Shown here: in pieces, positions 16,664 to 26,133 of the stretch | Layout: each line of letters starts with the position of its first letter | Numbering within the stretch: position 1 is the first letter of the stretch | Assembly: GCA_944323705.1 (NCBI GenBank) | Contig: CALUTM010000003.1 | Span: forward strand, 1-64,000 | Length of the DNA stretch: 64,000 nt | Reading direction: 5' to 3' | Origin: Candidatus Gastranaerophilales bacterium | GTDB lineage: Bacteria; Cyanobacteriota; Vampirovibrionia; Gastranaerophilales; Gastranaerophilaceae | Translations under genes and position numbers: made by a program | The notes under the pieces: model-generated | The model's input: only the letters and a program-made list of their open reading frames with translations | What the model was told of the DNA's origin: nothing | Database searches by the model: none

Positions 16664-18931
16664 CTAACTGATTCTTTTTAGTATAATAAAGCTGTTTGGA
16701 GCGAGAGACAGTTTTTGGTTCAGATTAGTAATGTCTTTTCTGTCTTCATTGGTGTAACCTGCCCCGCCATATTCTTCCGCATCGCTGTTGAATATTTCCT
16801 CCCAGGTACTGTCTTGCGGGAAGCCAAAGTATTCATAGCTCTTATCAATAAACCCGTCACCAAAATGTTTTATAACAAGCAATTCTTCATCAGGACTTGT
16901 GAGCTTGTGGACATTTACATTATGGTTATAGTCATTATAAAATGCGGTGATTTCACCTTTTTGTAAAGCGGAATGATTTTTAAGCAAATTGCTTAAATCC
17001 TTATTGAATTTTATCATTTGTGCGGGCGTGTCTTTAAACATACCGTCATATTTAATTTTTCCAACAATGCAATCGGGACGTGTAATTTCTTCCAATGTAT
17101 CATACCCTTTTTCCGCCCACATTTTAGGAAGTTCATTGGGGTCATTTGCCCGCTTGTCTCTTGAGTCTGAAAATTCTCTAAAGAATCTGAAGAGTGATAA
17201 GTCTGCCTGGTCATCTCCCTGGAAATACATCTTAGGTCCGGGAGTTGTCATGGACAAACCGAACAAGAGTTTTTGTTTGGCTAATCCCGCTTTGAATACG
17301 TTAATTAGTTCGTCTTTTGAAATGAATCTTTTAAGTCCGCATTCTTTTTCTTCATACTTCATCAGGTCAGCCCTTGAAATCTTGTCAAAATCTTTAGATA
17401 CAATGAGTTCACAGAGTTTTTGGGACGCGTTTGCAGCCTTTTGTCCTCTTACTGAATTACGGTCTTTGTCATCATAATTACCGTCGTCGTCAACATAATT
17501 AGATAACATAAAATGCATTACCATATTTTTGGCTACAAATCTGGTGCCGTCCCAGTTTCCTATTTCATCGTGGCTGTATGCATATTTAACCCTGTGTCTT
17601 GTATCCTTTATATTTCTCTCGACGTTTCCAAGCAGGTTTGAACCCGGTTCAAGTACAGCTTGACTTGCCATATCCTTAAATTTTGAGTCCCACTCACTGT
17701 CATAGCCTATGCCTGCGATGCTTGGACCCCAACCTTTTTGTAAAAGGTCTATTTGGCTGTCGATAAATTCTATTTTTTCATTGTGTGTTGCGTTTACATT
17801 GTCGTGGTACTTTGTTATCTGTTCTCTGTTATCCATATTATCTTCAGCAATTAAAAATACGTCGGGGTTATGTTCATTAAGCTCAAGCGAAATCTGCTTT
17901 AATAGGTAATCGGATCCTGTAGCATGTGTTAAATCAAATCTGATACCGTCAACCTTATACTCATTTGCCCACCATAATGCCGCGTTTGCCATCCAGTCTC
18001 TTACGTATCTGTTATCTTTACCTTCGTAGTTGAATAAATCTCCATACCCCCCTTCAGCTTTAATGTATGGTCCCGTTTCCTTAAGGAAATTGCCGTCCGG
18101 TCCCATGTGATTGGGAACCATATCCATAATTACATTTAATCCTTTGCCGTGAGCGTAATCTATAAAATCTTTTAACTTGTCCGGACCGCCGAGGTTTGTA
18201 TTAACCGCAAATTTGTCAACGCCGTCATACCCCCATTGTTTTGAGAAAGTGTTTTCTACCGGCATGATTTCAATAGCATTTGCAATCCCTCTTTCTGCGA
18301 TAGTATCTACATGTGATTTTGCGGCATCAAAGGTTCCTTCTTCGGAAAGTGTGGGAATATTTATTTCTTCGATTACCAAATTCTCAAGTCCCCTCAACGG
18401 TTCATTCGGCTTTCTTACAATTCTTCTGGGGTCTTTACCTTCAAGCCAGTCAGTGTTTTGCCATTCGTAACCGTCTTGATTATAGACGGAACTCCAACCC
18501 AGTATATTCTCTTGTTTTTTTGCATACGGATCTTTGACAATATTAACATTCTCATCTTGGGTTAAAATGATATATCTGTAACTATCTTCTGGTTTTGCAT
18601 CAATATTTTCGGCGGTAAAAACTCCCTTACCCTGATTTTTCATCGGATATATTTCTGACTTTTCGTCAATGGAGGAAATTACGGCTCCTGCCCCTCCGGC
18701 AGCGAGTACGCTTACTAATCTTTCTTTTATCTTTCCCATATTGCCTGAAAGTTTGTTTGCAACTTCCACAAAGACCGCTTTTGCATCAGGGAAAGTAAAT
18801 AATTTAAAGTTTGTTTTACCCGTTTCTTTAACGTAATTGGCCCCCCAACTTATGTGCTCCTGCCAGGCTCTTTTAAATGAAGGGGTCTTTTTTGTCTGGT
18901 AAAAATTCGAATTAACACTCTGTACTTTCAT
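16664..18931 (-). CDS. GH13 alpha-glucan enzyme, TreZ/GlgB-like, with N-terminal FK tag
   Basis: 755 residues. After a 20-residue leader (MKVQSVNSNFYQTKKTPSFK) comes an N-terminal beta domain and a GH13 barrel. The four conserved regions are visible: DMVPNH (270-275), GIRFDLTHA (nucleophile Asp333), LIAEDN (acid Glu363) and YSHDEIGNW (His454-Asp455). WGYDGVDKFAV, GGPDKLKDF and IAEDN are closest to malto-oligosyltrehalose trehalohydrolase (TreZ). A branching enzyme is the alternative. No signal peptide, so action on intracellular glycogen is inferred. The leader resembles those of the genes at 43782, 48053, 56775 and 58211. Confidence 0.85.
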   Translation of the reverse strand: MKVQSVNSNFYQTKKTPSFKRAWQEHISWGANYVKETGKTNFKLFTFPDAKAVFVEVANKLSGNMGKIKERLVSVLAAGGAGAVISSIDEKSEIYPMKNQGKGVFTAENIDAKPEDSYRYIILTQDENVNIVKDPYAKKQENILGWSSVYNQDGYEWQNTDWLEGKDPRRIVRKPNEPLRGLENLVIEEINIPTLSEEGTFDAAKSHVDTIAERGIANAIEIMPVENTFSKQWGYDGVDKFAVNTNLGGPDKLKDFIDYAHGKGLNVIMDMVPNHMGPDGNFLKETGPYIKAEGGYGDLFNYEGKDNRYVRDWMANAALWWANEYKVDGIRFDLTHATGSDYLLKQISLELNEHNPDVFLIAEDNMDNREQITKYHDNVNATHNEKIEFIDSQIDLLQKGWGPSIAGIGYDSEWDSKFKDMASQAVLEPGSNLLGNVERNIKDTRHRVKYAYSHDEIGNWDGTRFVAKNMVMHFMLSNYVDDDGNYDDKDRNSVRGQKAANASQKLCELIVSKDFDKISRADLMKYEEKECGLKRFISKDELINVFKAGLAKQKLLFGLSMTTPGPKMYFQGDDQADLSLFRFFREFSDSRDKRANDPNELPKMWAEKGYDTLEEITRPDCIVGKIKYDGMFKDTPAQMIKFNKDLSNLLKNHSALQKGEITAFYNDYNHNVNVHKLTSPDEELLVIKHFGDGFIDKSYEYFGFPQDSTWEEIFNSDAEEYGGAGYTNEDRKDITNLNQKLSLAPNSFIILKRIS

Positions 18932-18981
18932 ATACTACACACACTCCTTATACTGTATAAAACTCATAAACAAAAAATTTG

Positions 18982-19878
18982 CTAGTTTTTTTCGGATTTA
19001 TATCCGAAGTTTTCCAAAATTTTATCCTTTTTTCTCCAATCTTTTTCAATTTTGACTTCCAGCCCCAGAAAAACTTTTTTTTCCACTATTTTTTCAAGTT
19101 CGGCTCTTGCTTGCGTACCTATGGTTTTTAACAAGCTTCCGCCCTTTCCGATAAGAATTCCTTTTTGGCTTTTTTGCTCACAATAAATGATTGCATTTAT
19201 TCTGTCGATATCGTCACTTTCTTCATACTTCTCAACTTTTACCGCAACCGAGTGGGGAATTTCGTCTTTTGTGTTTATAAGAATTTTTTCCCGTATGATT
19301 TCTTCCGTAATACTACGCATGTTTTCTTCCGTTACTATATCTTCGGGATACAAATTCTCACCTTCAGGGAGTCTTTTATATATATTTGCAAGCAGCGTAT
19401 CTTTATTTCGTCCGGTTTTTGCGGAAATTCTTACGACGGGTACATTTTCTTTAAACAAGGTTTTGTATGAAATAAGATTTTCTTCAATTTTTTCTTGTTT
19501 TTTTACTAAATCAACTTTGTTAAGCACAATAAGCACAGGGATTTTGATATCTGCAAGGATGTTTTCGGCAATCCATTTATCCCCTTTCCCCGCAGGTTCT
19601 GAGCCGTCAACTAAAAATAATATTACATCCGCATCGGGTACCGCGACCTTGGCTTCGTCAAGTAAAAATTCTCCGAGTTTGTTCAAAGGTCTGTGTACGC
19701 CGGGTGTATCAACAAATATTATCTGTCCTGATTTATCCGTGTATATACCTTTGATTCTCTTTCGGGTAGTCTGAGCCTTATCTGTTGTTATAACTATCTT
19801 TTGTCCCAAAATCTGGTTCAAAAGAGTCGACTTCCCAACATTAGGTCTCCCCAATATTGTCACAAATCCACACTTCAT
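18982..19878 (-). CDS. era: GTPase Era
   Basis: 298 residues: G1 GRPNVGKST (10-18), G2 region TTRKRIKG, G3 DTPG (57-60), G4 NKVD (120-123), and a C-terminal KH domain with GKGGSLLKTIG (about 240). Era binds the 3' end of 16S rRNA during 30S maturation. It is a single gene here. No Shine-Dalgarno precedes the ATG. Confidence 0.96.
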   Translation of the reverse strand: MKCGFVTILGRPNVGKSTLLNQILGQKIVITTDKAQTTRKRIKGIYTDKSGQIIFVDTPGVHRPLNKLGEFLLDEAKVAVPDADVILFLVDGSEPAGKGDKWIAENILADIKIPVLIVLNKVDLVKKQEKIEENLISYKTLFKENVPVVRISAKTGRNKDTLLANIYKRLPEGENLYPEDIVTEENMRSITEEIIREKILINTKDEIPHSVAVKVEKYEESDDIDRINAIIYCEQKSQKGILIGKGGSLLKTIGTQARAELEKIVEKKVFLGLEVKIEKDWRKKDKILENFGYKSEKN

Positions 19879-20002
19879 AATAATACAAGTTTACCAGAAA
19901 AATAATACATATAGAAATGTAAATTTTTATTAAGAAAAGTCAATTTGTGATGTCCCGGAAACTTTATATTAATAAGGGATATTAATTTTTAAGGGAAATA
20001 CA

Positions 20003-21823
20003 ATGACTGATTGGGCAACAAATCAATATTGGAATAACAGTTGGCAGAATTGGTATCAACCTTGGAACAATGTAGGAACATGGAATCAAGGGTGGATGTC
20101 GTATCCGACCTGGAATCAGCCTTGGAGCAGTTCTGTTTCCATGCCCTGGAGTAGTTCCGTCCCATCTTCAAGTACAAGTGATGAAAAGAAGGTCACTTCT
20201 CAAGAAAAAGAGCCTGTATTGAGTTTTTCCGAAAGGGTTGCACAGGTACGGTTTGAAAAGGATAAAGACAAAATTATAAAAGAAATTGATGCTGAAAAGA
20301 ATATTAAAGAATTTGAAGAACAAAAGCAGCAGATAGAAAAAAATAAAAAAGCTGACGGCTCAAGCTCTGTAACTGTATCAACAAAAAAACAAGGTTTTTG
20401 GGGCAAAGCCGGACGTTGGTTATCTAATGCGGGCAGTGCGTTGGCAAATATGGGTAAAAGCTTTGTCGGTATTGAAGAAGACGGCAGTTGGAATTGGAAA
20501 AAATGCCTGAAAAATGTAGGAATTGCGGCAGCCGTTGTCGGTGCTACATTTATTCCTGTTGTGGGACCTGTTATTAGTGCAGGACTTTTGGCGACAGGTG
20601 TTGTAAGCGGAGCTGTCGGAGTCGCAAAAGGTGTATCAAAACTGAATGATGCACGAACGGACGCTGAAGTTGATAAGGCTCAACAAGATATTTGCAGTGC
20701 TGCTTTTGTTGGTTTGGCATCAATATTTGGTCTGCGTGGTCTTGGTAAAGGTTTTAGAACTTCTGCAACTACTGCTTCCCAGGCAAGTTCTGCAGCTGCA
20801 AGGAGCGGAATCGGTAAAGTTGTTGAATCTGCATCTAACTTCGGAAGAGATATGACGGTTAACGCCTTTAAGGCAACCGCAAGTGCCGTTAAGGCGGATA
20901 AGGCAGCTATAGCGGGACAAGGTATTTCGGGCTTCTTTAAGGAATGGGGAACAAAAATGTCAGATTCTTGGAGAAGTTTCGGTGATTGGAAAGAACGATA
21001 CAAAAAGCAGCATAAAGAATTGGAAACTTCGCTGAACAATAAACTCAATGACATTACAAATAAATTAAACACCGAGACTAATGCGGCAAAAAGAGCTTTG
21101 CTTCAGGAAGAAAAATCGATGTTGGAATTAAATTTGGCTGAGTTACGCTCTCTTGGAAGCAGGATTAAAACAAAAGCTGATTATGAAAAATTATTAAAGG
21201 ATAATTCCGCAAAATTCAATAAAGAATGGAGCAGCAGCTATACTCAAAATTCAAGAGGCGGCTATGAAATCAACGGGCGAACAATTGCACCTGAGAGATA
21301 TAACCAATTCTATTCAAGTGTTAATCGTACGCAAAAGCTCTATGAGTCAAGGTTAAAAGACTTAATCAAAACAAAAGAGAATTTAATGCGGCAGTTGGCT
21401 AAGCATCCTGAAAAAAATCTTGCGGAATTAGACGCGTATGTTCCTACGAGAACTGTTTCAAAAAATTGGTTAAAACCGTCAACCTGGAGAAAGAATGAGT
21501 ATCAACTTGCAATAGGCGGGAAAAATCCCGGAAAATATAAAGAGTTATTAGGTGTAACCTTAACTTCACCTGCTGCAATTACTACAGTTTGGACTGACAG
21601 GGCATTTGATGAAACGCCGTTATATTCTACTCCGTTTATGTACGGTCAGGATTTTACACCTGAAGAAACGGAAATGCAGATTCAGGCATTGGAGCAGCAG
21701 ATTGAACAATACAAAACTGCAATATCCGCAATAGAAAATGCTAAAAACAAGGAAGAGTTAAATGCTATAATTGCGGTTTTGAACGGTGAGGGGGAACAGG
21801 GTGCCGAGCAGGAGAATGTATAA
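20003..21823 (+). CDS. Trp/Asn-rich N-terminus, coiled-coil protein of unknown function
   Basis: 606 residues. The first 50 residues are a low-complexity W/N/Q/S/P stretch with a Trp every three to six residues (NNSWQNWYQPWNNVG...). A charged helical segment follows, then a hydrophobic Gly/Ala/Val region at about 170-215 (AAAVVGATFIPVVGPVISAG) that may insert in a membrane. Residues 330-480 form a coiled coil, and the C-terminus is a second coiled coil. AAGGGA lies 8 nt before the ATG. No family is recognised. The 3' end overlaps the convergent U32 gene by 59 bp. Confidence 0.7.
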   Translation: MTDWATNQYWNNSWQNWYQPWNNVGTWNQGWMSYPTWNQPWSSSVSMPWSSSVPSSSTSDEKKVTSQEKEPVLSFSERVAQVRFEKDKDKIIKEIDAEKNIKEFEEQKQQIEKNKKADGSSSVTVSTKKQGFWGKAGRWLSNAGSALANMGKSFVGIEEDGSWNWKKCLKNVGIAAAVVGATFIPVVGPVISAGLLATGVVSGAVGVAKGVSKLNDARTDAEVDKAQQDICSAAFVGLASIFGLRGLGKGFRTSATTASQASSAAARSGIGKVVESASNFGRDMTVNAFKATASAVKADKAAIAGQGISGFFKEWGTKMSDSWRSFGDWKERYKKQHKELETSLNNKLNDITNKLNTETNAAKRALLQEEKSMLELNLAELRSLGSRIKTKADYEKLLKDNSAKFNKEWSSSYTQNSRGGYEINGRTIAPERYNQFYSSVNRTQKLYESRLKDLIKTKENLMRQLAKHPEKNLAELDAYVPTRTVSKNWLKPSTWRKNEYQLAIGGKNPGKYKELLGVTLTSPAAITTVWTDRAFDETPLYSTPFMYGQDFTPEETEMQIQALEQQIEQYKTAISAIENAKNKEELNAIIAVLNGEGEQGAEQENV

Positions 21824-23591
21824 CCATTTCACAATGCTCACAGTCAAACTTTAGCGGATAAATTTGGTTGTACTCATCTCTGAGTCTTAGTGATACAGGA
21901 CTTTTGCACATTTTGAAAGCATATTTTAGACAGTGTTTTGTCCTCATAAGTTCATATTCGTGCGTTGGTTGCTCAGCTTCTACGGCAGGTTCCGTCACTT
22001 TACATCCGCATTCTTCATAAAATGATTTTGCCTTATCATTATAAACATTGGCTCTGTAGTCAACTTCTTGAAGATAATACGGAACAATTTTTAAAGGTTT
22101 TTGAGCAGCTCTTTTATAATTTTTTACCCTTTTCTCCATTAATATATCAAAAGCTTTTCGTCTCAGTTCATTAATGGCACTTACGGGTATAAAAGGCAAT
22201 TGTGCGTTTATTTCGTTGTTTTTAATGTAAAAATCACTGTTTCCTGTCTTTGAGAATTGCTTTATAAATGTCTCTTTCATCTTTTCCTGATTATTTGCAA
22301 CTTCTTCATACAGTATCGGCAGAGTAATCGAAACATTGTCTTCATCCGTCAGTACAAGCCGGAGCTCTTCTGCTCCTTCATTCACCCCTTCATTTACCCC
22401 TACCCCTACCCCGATTTGTCTTTTAACGGGGGATAAAAGCTCTTTTTCAAATTTTACATCAATGTTTCTGTAAACTTTTGCACCGATTTTTAAATCCAAT
22501 TTTTTTGCGGGATAAACAGTGACTTTATTACCCTCGGCAAGGACCTTGTTAACCAGACATCCTTCTTCATTTATCGTAATTCCGTCCTGTGCGTGAATTT
22601 CTTTATTTGTATTCAGTACAAAACAGTCGCCTTTTATTTCTGTAATTTCTCCCAAATACTCCCCTCTTGATTTTGGTGAAACAAAGTTGAAACAATTTGT
22701 GCGTTTTTCCAAAAAGTAGTCCGTAAATCCCCTGTTAAAACTTTTTTCGGGATTTGGCGTAAACGGGTATAAACATCTGCCGGAACTTGTTTTATCCGAG
22801 TATTTGTCCAATTCTTGCCTGTAGTATGCGGTTATGTTTTTAACATAATTTTTCTCTTTTAACCGCCCTTCTATTTTAAAGGAAAAAATCCCCGCATCTA
22901 TCATTTGTTTTAAGTGCTTTGAGGCATTAAAATCTTTCAGACAAAGAGCGGGAAAATCCTTGGCGATAATTTTTCCGTTGCAGTCCTCCAACGTATATTT
23001 TTTTCTGCAAGGCTGTGCACATTCGCCCTTGTTGGCGGAACGTCCTCCGATATAGTGGCTTAGGTAACATTGTCCGCTGTATGAAACACACAGAGCCCCG
23101 TGTACAAAGGCTTCCAACTCCAAATCAGGGTTTGCCTTGTGGATTTGTTCTATTTGTTTTATGGAAAGTTCTCTTGCAAGAACAACTCTGGAAACTCCGA
23201 GTTTGTTGAAAAACTTTATTTTTTCGATATCCCTGTTATCGCATTGGGTGCTTATATGAATCGGAATACTGATATTTTCTTCCATAATCCTTTTAAGCAA
23301 ACCGAGGTCCTGAATAATTATTGCATCAACTCCGATACTATCAAGCTCTTTAACCAGTTTGACCGCTTGCTCCAATTCATTGTTGTCCAGTATGGTATTA
23401 ACGGTAATAAAGACTTTGACCCGGTATTTATGTGCGTAATTTATTACTTCTTTAATATCTTCAATACTGTTTGGGGCATTTTTTCTGGCACCGAAATTAG
23501 CGGCTCCCATATATACGGCATCAGCACCGCAGTTTATGGCTTCAATTGCGGTATTTTTGTCTTTTGCTGGTGCAAGAAGTTCGGTGAGCAA
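21765..23591 (-). CDS. U32-family peptidase / rRNA hydroxylation-type protein
   Basis: I place the start at the TTG at 23591 because AAAGGAG lies 6 nt before it and the product then begins LLTELLAPAKD, as usual for this family; an ATG exists at 23633. The N-terminal U32 domain carries EAFVHGALCVSYSGQCYLSH and GRSANKGECAQPCR, with the family's conserved Cys residues. Relatives (RlhA, TrhP, YhbU types) act in tRNA or rRNA hydroxylation rather than proteolysis. An unusual GVGVGVNEGVNEG insertion is encoded by a G-rich repeat (22385-22412). The C-terminal tail runs 59 bp into the convergent gene. Confidence 0.87.
   Translation of the reverse strand: MLTELLAPAKDKNTAIEAINCGADAVYMGAANFGARKNAPNSIEDIKEVINYAHKYRVKVFITVNTILDNNELEQAVKLVKELDSIGVDAIIIQDLGLLKRIMEENISIPIHISTQCDNRDIEKIKFFNKLGVSRVVLARELSIKQIEQIHKANPDLELEAFVHGALCVSYSGQCYLSHYIGGRSANKGECAQPCRKKYTLEDCNGKIIAKDFPALCLKDFNASKHLKQMIDAGIFSFKIEGRLKEKNYVKNITAYYRQELDKYSDKTSSGRCLYPFTPNPEKSFNRGFTDYFLEKRTNCFNFVSPKSRGEYLGEITEIKGDCFVLNTNKEIHAQDGITINEEGCLVNKVLAEGNKVTVYPAKKLDLKIGAKVYRNIDVKFEKELLSPVKRQIGVGVGVNEGVNEGAEELRLVLTDEDNVSITLPILYEEVANNQEKMKETFIKQFSKTGNSDFYIKNNEINAQLPFIPVSAINELRRKAFDILMEKRVKNYKRAAQKPLKIVPYYLQEVDYRANVYNDKAKSFYEECGCKVTEPAVEAEQPTHEYELMRTKHCLKYAFKMCKSPVSLRLRDEYNQIYPLKFDCEHCEMVIHSPARHPVPPHRSKPQL
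22385..22412 (-). repeat. In-frame G-rich repeat inside the U32 gene
   Basis: Four G4 tracts on the coding strand separated by 2, 2 and 8 nt, directly encoding a GVGVGVNEGVNEG stretch. The TAAATGAA spacer and G-tracts match the intergenic repeats at 11545 and 13869. Confidence 0.75.
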
Positions 23592-23785
23592 ATTTATCTC
23601 CTTTCTCTGTATAAATATCATATCATTAAGCATTCGTTATGTTAACCAAATTAGTCAATATTGTTTGGAAAGAAATTTCGCGTATTAGGGCTGTCGGCTG
23701 ATATTAAAATAAAGCGGTTTTTCATAAAATTTTAACAGGCTGAGGACATAGTTTTTTTACTAACCCACACGTAAATAATTTTAGG

Positions 23786-23791
23786 TATAAT
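23786..23791 (+). promoter_or_regulatory. -10 box of the glycosyltransferase gene
   Basis: A TATAAT hexamer 4 nt before the ATG at 23796, with no Shine-Dalgarno in between. The spacing is slightly short for a leaderless start. Confidence 0.45.
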
Positions 23792-23795
23792 ATAA

Positions 23796-24815
23796 ATGAG
23801 TTATAAAGTTACGATAATAGTACCTGTTTATAATACGGAAGCATTTCTTAAATGTTCTCTGGACAGTTTGGTTAAACAAACATTTAAAGATATTGAAATT
23901 CTATGCGTAAATGACGGCTCTACGGATAAGTCGTCCGATATTTTGCAAGAGTATGCTCAACGTGATGACAGGTTTGTTATTATAGACACTGAGCATGTAG
24001 GAATTGGTCCTGCAAGAAATCTTGCTTTAAAACATGCAAGAGGTGAGTATATTATGTTTGTGGATTCTGACGATTGGGCAGAGCCTGCTATGTGTGAAAT
24101 AATGTATAATACCATAGTCAATAAAAAGGTCGATGCGGTTTTTTGTGCAAATACGACTTGGTATAACGAAACAAGACATGAGATAACTCCTTTGAGTAAA
24201 GGATTTAAGAGACGAACTCTCTGTCTTTCTCCGCTTGAGATGCATACCTTTGAGGACATAGCCCGATATAACCTGATTCTTATGCTTACTCCCTGGGGGA
24301 AAATATTTAACAGAAAGTTTATATTGGATAATAATATTCTTTTTGGGAACTACAGTTGGGGAGAAGACCAATTGTTCAATATTCATGCCCGTTTACTTGC
24401 CAAAATGTGTTATATAGACGATTCTTTGTATAACTACAGAAAAGGACGTGCGGGTAATTCAGGTAAACTTGTAATATCTTATCCGATAAAAACAATATAT
24501 GATGATATAAAAAGTTTGTATTCAATTTATCATAGGGAAAAATATTTGGAAAAAGCTCTGTGTGAATGGGCAAGGGTTTTCCCTGTATGGGGTTATCGGA
24601 AATTGCCCGAGAATATGAAAAAGTCGTATTTACAAGAATGTAAGAGTTTTCTAACAAAATCTCAATATAAAATAATGAAAAGAAAACTCGGACAGGATAT
24701 ATTGGATAATACACTGAAGGCAATTTTTTCCGTTGAAAATGAGTATGAAGGAAAAAATAAATACAAAATAATACGCCTGATGGGAACCCGCGTGAAATTA
24801 AAAAGTTGGCGGTGA
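23796..24815 (+). CDS. Family 2 glycosyltransferase
   Basis: 339 residues with a GT-A fold: the N-terminal VTIIVPVYNTEAFLKCSLDSL nucleotide-sugar-binding strand, CVNDGSTDKS, and the metal-binding DSDDW at about residue 88. The C-terminal third is helical with no membrane segment. Such enzymes usually build cell-surface polysaccharide. It stands alone, so the acceptor is unknown. Confidence 0.92.
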   Translation: MSYKVTIIVPVYNTEAFLKCSLDSLVKQTFKDIEILCVNDGSTDKSSDILQEYAQRDDRFVIIDTEHVGIGPARNLALKHARGEYIMFVDSDDWAEPAMCEIMYNTIVNKKVDAVFCANTTWYNETRHEITPLSKGFKRRTLCLSPLEMHTFEDIARYNLILMLTPWGKIFNRKFILDNNILFGNYSWGEDQLFNIHARLLAKMCYIDDSLYNYRKGRAGNSGKLVISYPIKTIYDDIKSLYSIYHREKYLEKALCEWARVFPVWGYRKLPENMKKSYLQECKSFLTKSQYKIMKRKLGQDILDNTLKAIFSVENEYEGKNKYKIIRLMGTRVKLKSWR

Positions 24816-24834
24816 TATTCTTTTTATGAAGAAT

Positions 24835-26121
24835 TTATTCTCCCATCATTCTTCTGCCGAAAATTTTCTTGAAAAAGCTGCCGAAGCTTCCGTTTTCTGC
24901 CCTGTCTTTAATTTTTTCATAATTTTCCGCAACATACTGATTTTTCGGGTCAATTTCTTTAAGTCTGTCAAGATACTCAAGAGCTCCGTAATTGTCTCCG
25001 ATTGATTCCCTGAATTCCGCAAGCTTCTGTAAGGCATTTCTGTTATTTGCATCTATGTCAGCCAATCTTTCATAGAATTCGCTTGCTTTTGTTTTGTCCC
25101 CCTCCGCTTCCAGAAGAGCAGCAATTGTTTCCGTTAAATCGATATTTTTGTCATTATATCTGTATGCCGTCAGGTACTCGTTTAGGGCAACGTCTTTTTC
25201 TCCTCTCACGATATTATATTTACCCCAATTAACATGCTCGTTAAATGCGTCTCCCTGTTTTTCGTATATGAGAGCTCTCATCTGGTATATTAGAGGTGAG
25301 TTGGCATCAAGTTTTGCAAACTCATCAATTTCTTTAAACGCATCTTCAAACATATCCTTTTGAAAATAATACTGTGCCAGAAGCGAATGGAAAGTTTTTT
25401 CATTTTGATATTTAGACTTATTTTTCATTAAAATCTCATATCCTGCCTCATTTTTGTTCATATCAAACAGAGCTCTTGCTTTTGTAAGTTCATTTTCCGT
25501 AAGCTCCAGTGCCTTCTCCGGCTGAGAATTTCTGATATAATATCCTGCGAGAATTTCTTCAAACCCTTTAATACCCCTGTCTTTTCTGCCTCTTTCAAGT
25601 GTTTCGATAGCAGAGACAAGACCTTCTGTTTTTTCGTAAAGCTCCGCAAGTTTCAGAAAAATTGCGGGGTTTGTTTCGTCGTAATCCGAAATCTTTAGGT
25701 ATTCGTCAATTGCTTCCGTTAATTTCCCCTGCCCCTCGCATAAGCCCGCGTATAAATATCTTGCAGGCAAAGCCTCTTTGGGGTCTTTAGCATGGTCGAT
25801 TGCTTTTTTATAATCACTTCCGGCATGGCTCATCTGCTGCTGTATTGCGTGCAGATTTCCTCTGAACAAATAATATCTGAATTTATCTTCATGAACATAT
25901 ATATCAATCAGCTGTTCGTGTGCCAAAATATTTGCGGGGTCAATTTCCAGGATTTTTGAATAATAGAACTTTGCCTCCTCTTTCTTATCCAATATAAGTG
26001 CAAGATGGGCAAGTTTTGTCAATAAGTCAACATCATCCTGCTTTTTGGCAAGCATTTTTTTATATTCCGCATAAGCTTCGTCGTATTTTTCATTTTGTTC
26101 CAATTGTTCTGCTATGTTCAT
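24835..26121 (-). CDS. Tetratricopeptide-repeat protein
   Basis: 428 residues made of about ten TPR-like helix pairs (for example FYYSKILEIDPANILAHEQL, EYLDRLKEIDPKNQYVAENY). It ends in a short Phe/Lys-rich amphipathic tail (FGSFFKKIFGRR) that might touch a membrane. TPR arrays are protein-binding scaffolds, and the partner is not evident. It is the last gene of the run ffh-pth-TPR, 12 bp after pth. Confidence 0.88.
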   Translation of the reverse strand: MNIAEQLEQNEKYDEAYAEYKKMLAKKQDDVDLLTKLAHLALILDKKEEAKFYYSKILEIDPANILAHEQLIDIYVHEDKFRYYLFRGNLHAIQQQMSHAGSDYKKAIDHAKDPKEALPARYLYAGLCEGQGKLTEAIDEYLKISDYDETNPAIFLKLAELYEKTEGLVSAIETLERGRKDRGIKGFEEILAGYYIRNSQPEKALELTENELTKARALFDMNKNEAGYEILMKNKSKYQNEKTFHSLLAQYYFQKDMFEDAFKEIDEFAKLDANSPLIYQMRALIYEKQGDAFNEHVNWGKYNIVRGEKDVALNEYLTAYRYNDKNIDLTETIAALLEAEGDKTKASEFYERLADIDANNRNALQKLAEFRESIGDNYGALEYLDRLKEIDPKNQYVAENYEKIKDRAENGSFGSFFKKIFGRRMMGE

Positions 26122-26133
26122 ATAAATATTCTC

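Noticed and set aside
23592-23633. ATG start for the U32 protein
   Set aside because: The TTG at 23591 has an ideal AAAGGAG at 6 nt and gives the usual family N-terminus.
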